Part shown: piece by piece, positions 1-5,641 of the stretch
Layout of the letters: each line of letters starts with the position of its first letter
Numbering within the stretch: position 1 is the stretch's first letter
Assembly: GCA_001940725.1 (NCBI GenBank)
Contig: MDVR01000010.1
Coordinates: forward strand, 1 to 9,822
Direction: 5' to 3'
Length of the DNA stretch: 9,822 nt
DNA from: Candidatus Heimdallarchaeota archaeon LC_2
GTDB lineage: Archaea; Asgardarchaeota; Heimdallarchaeia; Heimdallarchaeales; Kariarchaeaceae
Notes under the pieces: generated by a model
What the model saw: only the letters and a program-made list of their open reading frames with translations
Database searches by the model: none
What the model was told of the DNA's origin: nothing
Position numbers and translations under genes: made by a program

Positions 1-742
1 TATAAAAGGATCCATTTGTCAATTCATTCATAAACCATTTTGAAAAACCCTCCCATGACCTTTCATAATTTTTTGAGATCATTGATGCATTCACAAAACT
101 GTGTTCAGGTTCATTAATCCATTTATGAATAACTTCTTTCTGAGCTGATGTTGATTTCAATTTTAAATATGATCTCATATAAGACCAAATATCAGCTCTA
201 ATTATTGGATCTGTTAGATCATTCATAATATCATATGGCAAATCCAAAAAGTTACTTGGATGCTGTTGAACGTCTCCATGTTTGTTAGAATAGTGGACCC
301 TTGTGTTTGAAAAGAAAAGGAGTAGCTCTTGTGCAGATAAATTAGGAGGTTGTTCTTTTTCAAAATTAATACTCTTTCCTTTTTCACTATAATAGATTTT
401 TGCACGAGGAAACTTAAACTCTACATTGTATTGCGGTAATGGTTCAAGTTGCTCAATCGGGTTTATTGTCCCATGTACACCCATTTCTCGATTAGCATTA
501 TGCCGTAGCGTTGATATATAATCTCTTTTGACCCTTCCCCTCTTCTTAACTTTTCCACCTCGTTTTTCTACATAATACGTTCCAAACATAAATAAAATCA
601 TCAGCCCAACAAATGAACCAAATATCCACATAAAAAATATCCAGCTAAACCTAGTGTACTCAATCAATAACATAATTATGAATATCCATAAAATTAAGCC
701 AATAATAGCTTCCCCTGTGCTTTTTGAGCTTGTTTTACCCAT
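1..742 (-). CDS. Partial two-TM membrane protein of unknown function (N-terminal 247 codons)
   Basis: An open frame with no stop reads leftward from an ATG at 740-742 to the window edge, so the C-terminus is missing. The protein begins MGKTSSKSTGEAIIGL. Residues about 12-29 and 33-58 are strongly hydrophobic, with many Trp, Phe and Ile, and form two likely membrane helices. A very basic stretch follows at about 59-73 (EKRGGKVKKRGRVKR). Positive charge on both sides suggests a helical hairpin with both ends in the cytoplasm. The remaining visible 170 residues are hydrophilic and mixed, and I recognise no family in them. The ATG is supported by a TATA-like box about 27 bases upstream, as expected of a leaderless archaeal gene. 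It is divergent from the GTPase gene. That it is a real gene is clear from the long open frame and the membrane pattern; its function is unknown. Confidence 0.8.
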   Translation of the reverse strand, partial: MGKTSSKSTGEAIIGLILWIFIIMLLIEYTRFSWIFFMWIFGSFVGLMILFMFGTYYVEKRGGKVKKRGRVKRDYISTLRHNANREMGVHGTINPIEQLEPLPQYNVEFKFPRAKIYYSEKGKSINFEKEQPPNLSAQELLLFFSNTRVHYSNKHGDVQQHPSNFLDLPYDIMNDLTDPIIRADIWSYMRSYLKLKSTSAQKEVIHKWINEPEHSFVNASMISKNYERSWEGFSKWFMNELTNGSFY

Positions 743-763
743 GATTTTGGAACTCTTGATTAG

Positions 764-775
764 AATATATTTAAT
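764..775 (-). promoter_or_regulatory. TATA box for the left-hand membrane protein gene
   Basis: Read on the minus strand the sequence is AAATTAAATATATT, an archaeal TATA-like element. Its centre lies about 27 bases before the ATG at 742, so transcription would start at or next to the start codon. No Shine-Dalgarno sequence is present. Confidence 0.55.
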
Positions 776-869
776 TTGTGTGAACTGATAATCAGATAAG
801 GTTGATAATCATATCAAATTACTTTAATTTGTATATTTAAAGGTAATTTTCAATATGTAATGAAATTAA

Positions 870-1015
870 TTATCGATTGAACTCCTCCAGTAACGATAAG
901 GCTCCATCTTTTCCTTTTCGTTTTATAAAATGCAAAATATTGTAACGAGGTAGATTTACTTGATAACGAGTGTGCGAAAATATTAGAAATTGTCTGTAAA
1001 AGACAGACATCCAAC
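870..1015 (+). repeat. Dispersed repeat A, copy 1 (A1)
   Basis: This is one of four related intergenic copies. The best conserved part is 942-1015: CGAGGTAGATT, then AACGAGTGTGCGAAAATATT, then a hairpin at 991-1005 (TGTCT-GTAAA-AGACA), then CATCCAAC. The match to copy A2 (2943-3024) is close to identical in this core. Further upstream, GAACTCCTCC near 879-888 lines up with the 16S-tail-like GGATCACCTCCT of A2, and both then share a T-rich stretch around 905-925. The rest of the divergent gap 743-1081 holds the two promoters; a 60-codon frame across A1 on the minus strand looks like a chance reading of the repeat. Confidence 0.75.
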
Positions 1016-1050
1016 AGTGGAATAAAGCACAAAATTAAACAAATTCGACT

Positions 1051-1063
1051 AATTAAGAATATT
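1051..1063 (+). promoter_or_regulatory. Possible TATA box for the GTPase gene
   Basis: The sequence AATTAAGAATATT lies 20-30 bases before the ATG at 1082, the spacing seen at the other genes here. The match is loose and the whole area is AT-rich, so this is a weak call. Confidence 0.3.
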
Positions 1064-1081
1064 CATTATTAAAAATAAAAA

Positions 1082-2410
1082 ATGGAGTTTCAATATAAAT
1101 TAACACGGATTTTGTTGACAAATTATTATTATATGAGTATTCTAATCTATCAAATAGCTGAATCAAATTTGACATCTGATGATACAATTCACAAAATAAT
1201 TATTGCAGGTCTTGATTCAGTAGGAAAAACTTCTGTATTTCGAAAGGCGATTGAGAGGGTTGATGTTTCAGAAATCCTTGATCTTCCGACAACAAAAGGA
1301 ATCGAAAGACAAATACGTACTTTGCAAGGGGAACAGATTGTATTTTGGGATTTAGGGGGTCAAGAAGTCTATAGGTCCCAATATTTTCAAGATTCTAGAA
1401 CTTTCACAGGTGCGTCAGTTATAATTTATGTTCTTGATATTCAGGATCAAGAACGGTTTGATGAATCTTTGGAATATTTGTTACAAATTCTCATGATTAT
1501 CAAAAACCTAACCACAGCACCGCGTGTCTTCGTGTTATTTCACAAATTTGATCCTGAGAAGATGAAAGAACTTCGAAAGAACCTTTTTGAAGCTACTAAA
1601 GTCTTTAAAGAGGTAAGCAAAATACCATCCTTGCAAGTAACAAACTTCTCGACTTCCATTTTTTCAAATAATTTAGATCACGCTATTGAAAAAATCCTTC
1701 AAACTGTAATTCCCAATTATTCGAATAAATTAATCACACCTGATAAGGAACCAAGTCAACAAGCTAGCAGTGAACCTAGGGTCGATGAAGAAAAAAAATA
1801 TACTGAGCAAGTATTTGCAGAGGTTGAAATTGACCAAAACCAAAAAGATCGAGGTGAGGATGAAATTAACAAGTTTCGAGAAGATTTATTTCAACAATTT
1901 TCTCATATTGGAGTTCACTCCAAAGATCAGACTTTAGGGATAGATGAGAAAGATCAATTGATGGATAATTCTATTGATCGCAGTAAAGAAACTCAGAGAG
2001 ATCAATTTATTGATTTTCATCAGAAACTGAAATTAATAGTTCAATCTGATACCTCCACGAGTATTCAAAAGACAGTTTCAGAGACAGTTGAACCACTAAT
2101 TAAAGCTATTCGAGACTTCATTGAATCGAAAATTAGACTTCAGGATGATGAAGGAATTCTAAATGTAGAAGAGATTACATTATTACGGAAATTTATGGCG
2201 TCTTTAGATCATGTCAAATCTGAAATTTGGCATCTTGTGGAAGATCAACGATTAAAATCTTATGAAATTGATAGACAACTACCCATATTATTTGAAAATT
2301 TTACAACCCAGCTCATCAAAGCTATCACAATTAATGAGATAATAACTCCTGAAGAAAGGAGCTTGTTAAATCAAAGTATTTCCAAAATTATTTATATATT
2401 TGATAAATAA
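1082..2410 (+). CDS. Rag/Arf-family small GTPase with long C-terminal helical extension
   Basis: A Ras-superfamily GTPase domain fills residues about 36-220. The P-loop is GLDSVGKTS at 43-51; a switch I-like PTTKG at 69-73 carries candidate Thr70/Thr71; switch II is WDLGGQE at 89-95 with the catalytic Gln94 kept. The base-recognition motif is HKFD at 154-157 instead of NKxD, and G5 is TSIF followed by a helix ending in VIPN. HKxD and the TSI...IPN segment are characteristic of Rag/Gtr GTPases, while GLDSVGKTS and WDLGGQE are also Arf-like. Residues about 221-442 are charged and mostly helical; I see no roadblock fold there, although eukaryotic Rag proteins have one. The ATG at 1082 gives a 42-residue leader before the P-loop; Met18 (base 1133) is a possible later start. 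It probably acts as a nucleotide-dependent switch, perhaps at membranes; the partner is unknown. Confidence 0.9.
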   Translation: MEFQYKLTRILLTNYYYMSILIYQIAESNLTSDDTIHKIIIAGLDSVGKTSVFRKAIERVDVSEILDLPTTKGIERQIRTLQGEQIVFWDLGGQEVYRSQYFQDSRTFTGASVIIYVLDIQDQERFDESLEYLLQILMIIKNLTTAPRVFVLFHKFDPEKMKELRKNLFEATKVFKEVSKIPSLQVTNFSTSIFSNNLDHAIEKILQTVIPNYSNKLITPDKEPSQQASSEPRVDEEKKYTEQVFAEVEIDQNQKDRGEDEINKFREDLFQQFSHIGVHSKDQTLGIDEKDQLMDNSIDRSKETQRDQFIDFHQKLKLIVQSDTSTSIQKTVSETVEPLIKAIRDFIESKIRLQDDEGILNVEEITLLRKFMASLDHVKSEIWHLVEDQRLKSYEIDRQLPILFENFTTQLIKAITINEIITPEERSLLNQSISKIIYIFDK

Positions 2411-2431
2411 AATATGTAAAATATGTATTAC

Positions 2432-2470
2432 TTACACACTAGAACTCTTGTTTGAGAGATTGTTTGGCTT
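2432..2470 (+). repeat. Dispersed repeat B, copy 1
   Basis: Short intergenic repeat just after the GTPase stop codon. It reads TTACACACTAGAACTCTTG, then after a variable stretch GATTGTTTGGCTT. Approximate family consensus: (T/A)CACACTAGAAATCTT, a variable linker, then (T)AATTG-TTTGG. Five copies occur in the window, all on the plus strand and all between genes. Confidence 0.6.
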
Positions 2471-2493
2471 GTCTGATATGATGGGTAGTATTA

Positions 2494-2796
2494 TCAAAAA
2501 TTAGTAAAAAAATCCTTGATGATATTAACTTGTCTCTGTATCTCACTATGAGGTTTAACTCTTTTTTTCCTACAGCGGGCTAAGAATCGAATTTTTCTTT
2601 GTCTGATAGTTGCATACTTGGCATTAAGAATTACGGCAACTTTGTTCGGTTTAATATTCCTTGTGAAAATTAGATGGTTTGTTAATATGCTTTGGATATT
2701 ATCATTTACATCAAAAGTTCGATACCCTTTGATTTTCAATCGCTTGATCATGATTAATACTATATTGAATAACATAAATTTGTTACATAGTGTCAC
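2494..2796 (-). CDS. Doubtful small basic protein, HTH-like
   Basis: A 100-codon frame begins at GTG 2796, with in-frame ATGs at 2775 and 2751. The later start gives an 85-residue protein beginning MIKRLKIKGYRTFDVND. The product is basic, and residues 52-73 (counted from GTG 2796; KPNKVAVILNAKYATIRQRK and the next residues) resemble a helix-turn-helix of the type that recognises DNA in small regulators and transposase N-termini. Against it: no convincing TATA box at the usual distance from any of the three starts, no recognisable family, an open plus-strand frame over part of the same stretch, and repeats on both sides. It could be a small regulator, a decayed fragment of one, or a chance frame. 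Confidence 0.35.
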   Translation of the reverse strand: MTLCNKFMLFNIVLIMIKRLKIKGYRTFDVNDNIQSILTNHLIFTRNIKPNKVAVILNAKYATIRQRKIRFLARCRKKRVKPHSEIQRQVNIIKDFFTNF

Positions 2797-2867
2797 ATTT
2801 ATTTTTGATAAAATTTAATCTACTACGTCTCGAAATGGAGTATCCAATCTTCTAAAAACGATTAATG

Positions 2868-3024
2868 GCGGATCACCTCCTAAGTTTGGACCCCCGTAAC
2901 AATATGGGGGACAATCTTTACCTTTTAGTTTTACTTTGTTAAACACGAGGTAGATTAACTTGATAACGAGTGTGCGAAAATATTGAAAAATATTAAAATT
3001 GTCCGTAAAGGACAGCCATCCAAC
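2868..3024 (+). repeat. Dispersed repeat A, copy 2 (A2), starting with a perfect 16S 3'-tail-like sequence
   Basis: At 2870-2881 the sequence GGATCACCTCCT equals the universal 3' end of 16S rRNA including the anti-Shine-Dalgarno. It is followed by a GC-rich hairpin (CCCCC at 2891-2895 paired with GGGGG at 2906-2910, in an otherwise AT-rich gap), a T-rich spacer, the core ACGAGGTAGATT...AACGAGTGTGCGAAA at 2945-2979, and a second hairpin TGTCC-GTAAA-GGACA at 3000-3014, ending in CATCCAAC. The core is nearly identical to copy A1, with differences in the hairpin that keep pairing. No upstream 16S sequence is visible. Confidence 0.75.
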
Positions 3025-3073
3025 ATGGTTCTACAGGAACTATTTTTATGAAAATGAAAATATAATGTATAAA

Positions 3074-3120
3074 CTACACACTAGAAATCTTTGCTTAGTA
3101 GTTGATTTTGTTTGACCTTT
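3074..3120 (+). repeat. Dispersed repeat B, copy 2
   Basis: It reads CTACACACTAGAAATCTTTG, followed by a GTTGATTTTGTTTGAC end, and lies about 50 bases after repeat A2. The first half matches copy B5 best. Confidence 0.6.
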
Positions 3121-3165
3121 TTTCTTTGAATTTTTTATTGGTTACATTACTGTAGGTTTAGCAGT

Positions 3166-3210
3166 TGCATCCTAGAAATCTTGCGTGGTAATTGTTTTGG
3201 CTTTTACATC
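3166..3210 (+). repeat. Dispersed repeat B, copy 3
   Basis: It reads TGCATCCTAGAAATCTTGCG and then GTAATTGTTTTGGCTTTT. Copies 2 and 3 stand only about 90 bases apart. The remaining stretch 3211-3356 before the NYN promoter holds nothing I can assign; a 30-codon hydrophobic reading (GTG near 3252 to a stop at 3343) lacks support. Confidence 0.55.
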
Positions 3211-3356
3211 TTTTTTTACATCGATAATCAAATATATGCATTTCTCAATTTGTGAAAGCAGTTTTTGGAACAGCAGTAGCAATGATTGTTCTTAAAGCTC
3301 AAAGATATAATATCCTAATCGTTAGCATTGATCAATTCTATTGAAAAATCGATGAA

Positions 3357-3365
3357 TTTATGTAT
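3357..3365 (+). promoter_or_regulatory. TATA-like box for the NYN-LOTUS gene
   Basis: TTTATGTAT is centred 26 bases before the GTG at 3387. With an in-frame stop at 3381-3383, this spacing favours a leaderless transcript starting at the GTG. Confidence 0.45.
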
Positions 3366-3386
3366 CATAACACCATTATCTAAACT

Positions 3387-4517
3387 GTGGTTGATGATGA
3401 ATACAATAACACAGATGGCGATAACTTTGATCTCCTTGGACTATCTCCACTGAGACAAAAAGTCGACGAAATTTGGGATAAAATCCAAGAATTCTCTAGC
3501 TTGAAGGAAGAGATTTGCATTTTGTGGGATGTCGAAAATGTCAACCCAGGAGAAAAATCTCTTTTTGTTGAAGGGCTAGTAGAATTTGTATCAGGTAAGG
3601 GAAGGATTACAATCGCCAAGGCATTTGGTGACTGGACCAAAAGATCTATTTCTAAAATGGCAACTTCTCTTGCTTCAAATGGATTTGAGATGGTTCATGT
3701 TTCAGCTCCAATTAAGAAGAAAAATACCTCAGATATCGAGATGATTACTCAAGGGATCGAAGTGGCATTGAAATACACTCATCTTAGTCAATTCTTTTTG
3801 ATAACTGGGGATTCAGATTTTAGATCCTTGGTAACCGCGCTAAGAAGGAATGGAAAATATGTTTTTGTAATTTATGATGCTAAGCGATTAAATGAAGCAT
3901 TATTGGCAGCAGCTGATGACTATATTGATTACAGGCAACTTCTTCCGGGGGGAACAGAGGATTCTGACAAAGATGAGATAGTAGTTGAAAGTAAGCCATC
4001 GAAAATAGCTGATAAGAAGGCCAAACAAAAATTACTTCAGGAGGCATTCTCATTATTAGTGGAATGTCTTAATATAATGGAGGAGGAAAAAATTCCTACC
4101 AAACTTGCAACTGTTAAAGTTAGAATGAAAGTTCTGAAGCCGACATTCGATGAAAAGAAACTGGGTTTTAAGCAGTGGTTGAAATTTATAGAAAGGGCAG
4201 TTGATGATAATATCATCGTACTTGAGGGCAAGAAAAATGAGGCTTTACTAAAATTAACTAGTAATCAAAAAACGAAAACAACAGTTAGTAGTGTGCCATA
4301 CAAGGAATTAATTGAAGTTCTCAAGGAGTTTGATAATAATAAAACCCCTAAATTTTGGCGATTAAGTGTTGTGAGCCCAATTCTCAAAAAGAAAAAATTT
4401 GATTACAAAAAACATGGATACAAACAATTCAAACAATATCTGCTCGATTTACAAACCAGGGATATCGTTGAGATGAAAGTAGATGGAATAACTCATTGGG
4501 TCAAGCGAATTGTTTAG
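3387..4517 (+). CDS. NYN-domain (PIN-like) ribonuclease with two LOTUS/OST-HTH-type domains
   Basis: Residues about 40-190 form a NYN domain, a PIN-like metal-dependent RNase fold. The acidic cluster is present: WDVENVN with Asp48 and Asn51, SDIEM with Asp116, and TGDSDF with Asp142 and Asp144. Residues about 215-291 and 304-376 are two related winged-helix segments that align with each other (both have a FD-K-x-GFKQW or GYKQF-type signature followed by IVxL/IVEM) and fit LOTUS/OST-HTH domains, which bind RNA or helicases. Known NYN-LOTUS proteins such as MARF1 act in RNA decay, so a role in RNA processing or turnover is likely; the target is unknown. The start is GTG, forced by an in-frame TAA two codons upstream. 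The product is 376 residues, probably cytosolic, with no membrane segment. Confidence 0.88.
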   Translation: MVDDEYNNTDGDNFDLLGLSPLRQKVDEIWDKIQEFSSLKEEICILWDVENVNPGEKSLFVEGLVEFVSGKGRITIAKAFGDWTKRSISKMATSLASNGFEMVHVSAPIKKKNTSDIEMITQGIEVALKYTHLSQFFLITGDSDFRSLVTALRRNGKYVFVIYDAKRLNEALLAAADDYIDYRQLLPGGTEDSDKDEIVVESKPSKIADKKAKQKLLQEAFSLLVECLNIMEEEKIPTKLATVKVRMKVLKPTFDEKKLGFKQWLKFIERAVDDNIIVLEGKKNEALLKLTSNQKTKTTVSSVPYKELIEVLKEFDNNKTPKFWRLSVVSPILKKKKFDYKKHGYKQFKQYLLDLQTRDIVEMKVDGITHWVKRIV

Positions 4518-4539
4518 TTTTAGTAAATTAACGCCTTCT

Positions 4540-4590
4540 GCATATTCAACAAGGAGAATCGATGGATCGATTCAGATCTATCCAATATGC
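4540..4590 (+). other. Fold-back structure after the NYN gene
   Basis: GCATATT (4540-4546) pairs with AATATGC (4584-4590). Inside, GGATCGAT (4564-4571) pairs with ATCTATCC (4576-4583) around a TCAG loop with one mismatch. The two stems stack directly on the right side and leave a 17-base bulge on the left. It lies 23 bases after the stop codon and could be a 3' end structure of the NYN mRNA or a small structured RNA. Confidence 0.5.
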
Positions 4591-4598
4591 GAGGGTGA

Positions 4599-4670
4599 AA
4601 TGTTTTTTGTATAAAAGATAAATCATCCCAACTTGATCATTTAGGCTATTATATGTTGAAAGTAAAATTT
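4599..4670 (+). repeat. Dispersed repeat C, copy 1
   Basis: A 72-base stretch matches 5239-5310 without gaps at about 56 of 72 positions by eye. The best part is AAATCATCCCAAC-TGATCATTTAGG. It directly follows the fold-back structure and is followed by repeat B4. Confidence 0.65.
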
Positions 4671-4698
4671 TGATAATAAAATAATAAATGCAATATTT

Positions 4699-4735
4699 AT
4701 GTACTAGACATCTTGAATTGTTATTGTATTGGTTT
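4699..4735 (+). repeat. Dispersed repeat B, copy 4
   Basis: It reads ATGTACTAGACATCTTG and then TTATTGTATTGGTTTT. This is the most diverged copy of the family. It follows repeat C1 by about 30 bases, so the C-then-B order found again at 5239-5540 is kept. Confidence 0.45.
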
Positions 4736-4841
4736 TCTAATTTTTTTCAGATTTAATAAACGATTAAATCAGTTAGATACATTAGATTCTCTAAATGACA
4801 CTACTCGTCTTTTTGATACTCGTTCTTAAATCGAGATCATA

Positions 4842-4908
4842 CATTTCGACTTAATATTACAAAATTGTTAAGTTTGATAAGTTTCGAAATGATCAATTTT
4901 TTTTTTAG
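4842..4908 (+). terminator. Inverted repeat followed by a T-run, possible plus-strand terminator
   Basis: CATTTCGA (4842-4849) pairs with TCGAAATG (4884-4891); nested inside, CTTAA pairs with TTAAG. About 5 bases later comes an uninterrupted run of some ten T on the plus strand. Archaeal termination relies mainly on T-runs, so this could stop plus-strand transcripts before they run into the minus-strand small gene at 4914. It also lies just past that gene's stop codon. The long loop makes this uncertain. Confidence 0.4.
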
Positions 4909-4913
4909 AGGTA

Positions 4914-5069
4914 TTATCGTTTAAAGATACTTTTAATTTTAGCCCAGAGGCCCTGTTTGGTTTCTTCAGCTTTTTTCTCGGTTTTTTCTTTAGCTTCATC
5001 CTTGGCTGCTTCTTTAACTTCTTCAACCATGGTTTCTTCCTTCTTTACTTCGGGATTTTTTTCCGTCAT
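4914..5069 (-). CDS. 51-residue Lys/Glu-rich small protein with amphipathic C-terminal helix
   Basis: An ATG at 5067-5069 opens a 51-codon frame ending in TAA. The protein starts MTEKNPEVKKEETMVEEV and its first 39 residues are almost only Lys, Glu, Ala, Thr and Val, predicting one highly charged helix. The end, GLWAKIKSIFKR, has Leu41, Trp42, Ile45, Ile48 and Phe49 on one face with Lys and Arg on the other, a classic amphipathic helix that could bind a membrane or a partner groove. A TATA box (TTTATAAAAA) sits 26 bases upstream, the clearest promoter in the window. The strong composition bias, clean promoter and lack of a competing frame argue that it is expressed. The family is not recognised; it resembles stress- or LEA-like charged proteins in composition only. 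Confidence 0.75.
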   Translation of the reverse strand: MTEKNPEVKKEETMVEEVKEAAKDEAKEKTEKKAEETKQGLWAKIKSIFKR

Positions 5070-5088
5070 GGATTAACGATAATGAAAT

Positions 5089-5100
5089 GATTTTTATAAA
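5089..5100 (-). promoter_or_regulatory. TATA box for the 51-residue gene
   Basis: On the minus strand the sequence reads TTTATAAAAATC, close to the archaeal TATA consensus, centred about 27 bases before the ATG at 5069. There is no Shine-Dalgarno between it and the ATG. Confidence 0.65.
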
Positions 5101-5238
5101 TAATGTTAAGCTTTCAACCAAATATGCTTAATTTTGTTGCTGAAGTAATTAATTGACTAACTTTAAAACCATAAAATATCCTGAAAAGCAGTTCCTTTAC
5201 TAATTTGTTCTAAATTTCGACCACTAAAACTATTTTAT

Positions 5239-5310
5239 AATGTTTTTTTAAAACAGAACAAATCATCTCAACATGATCATTTAGGTGATTTTTTGTTAAA
5301 AAAAAAATTT
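5239..5310 (+). repeat. Dispersed repeat C, copy 2
   Basis: Ungapped partner of 4599-4670, with the same 72-base length and shared CAACATGATCATTTAGG-type centre. It lies upstream of repeat B5. The rest of the gap 5111-5238 and 5311-5500 is AT-rich with nothing I can assign. Confidence 0.65.
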
Positions 5311-5502
5311 AGAAGAATCAACCCTAATACATTTCAAATATTCCTATTAACCCAAATGGTTTTTACGCCATTAAATTTGCTAAAAAATAATAGAGCCTCA
5401 AATAATATGCGACAAAGATTAATTAAGTTGAAAAATTTTATTGAACAGTAGAGTTAAATTAGGCATAGCGTTTGTACTCTTTAAACGAAAATTAAGAACA
5501 GT

Positions 5503-5540
5503 TTACACACTAGAAATCTTACTTGCTAATTGCTTGGGAC
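5503..5540 (+). repeat. Dispersed repeat B, copy 5
   Basis: It reads TTACACACTAGAAATCTTAC and then TTGCTAATTGCTTGGGA, about 100 bases before the cyclase start. A 64-codon frame at 5441-5635 runs straight through this repeat and has no other support, so I treat it as chance. Confidence 0.6.
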
Positions 5541-5606
5541 AAACTTTTTTTAATTTCTATTTCAAATTAATCGATCGTCAAAAATATTTTTCTTCAAAAA
5601 AACGTA

Positions 5607-5614
5607 CTTATACT
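5607..5614 (+). promoter_or_regulatory. Possible TATA box for the cyclase gene
   Basis: CTTATACT lies about 32 bases before the TTG at 5642. A second TATA-like string, CCTATATTTG at 5626-5635, would instead suit a start further in, such as the TTG at 5678. Confidence 0.35.
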
Positions 5615-5641
5615 GCGTTATTAGCCTATATTTGAATATTT

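Noticed and set aside
850..1032. 60-codon minus-strand frame over repeat A1
   Set aside because: It is a reading of the repeat itself; copies A2 and A3 do not keep the frame, and the product is not recognisable.
2618..2818. 66-codon hydrophobic plus-strand frame
   Set aside because: It lies opposite the minus-strand HTH-like frame and its hydrophobicity fits antisense reading of a Lys/Asn-rich gene; no further support.
2868..2881. Perfect Shine-Dalgarno (AGGAGGTGATCC) on the minus strand
   Set aside because: It is the complement of the 16S-tail-like sequence; no start codon follows at a usable distance, and the nearest minus-strand frame starts over 70 bases away.
3130..3343. Two short hydrophobic readings (FFEFFIGYITVGLAVAS and KAVFGTAVAMIVLK) that look like membrane helices of a broken gene
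   Set aside because: Both are under 35 codons, lie in different segments, lack a start or promoter, and the first runs into repeat B3; T-rich DNA gives such readings by chance.
5503..5540. Idea that repeat B is the reverse complement of the repeat A core (both have CACACT near an ATC)
   Set aside because: Similarity is limited to about six bases plus AT-rich flanks and does not extend in order; treated as separate families.
5441..5635. 64-codon plus-strand frame before the cyclase
   Set aside because: It starts at TTG, runs through repeat B5 and AT-rich DNA, and ends 6 bases before the cyclase start without a promoter or family match.
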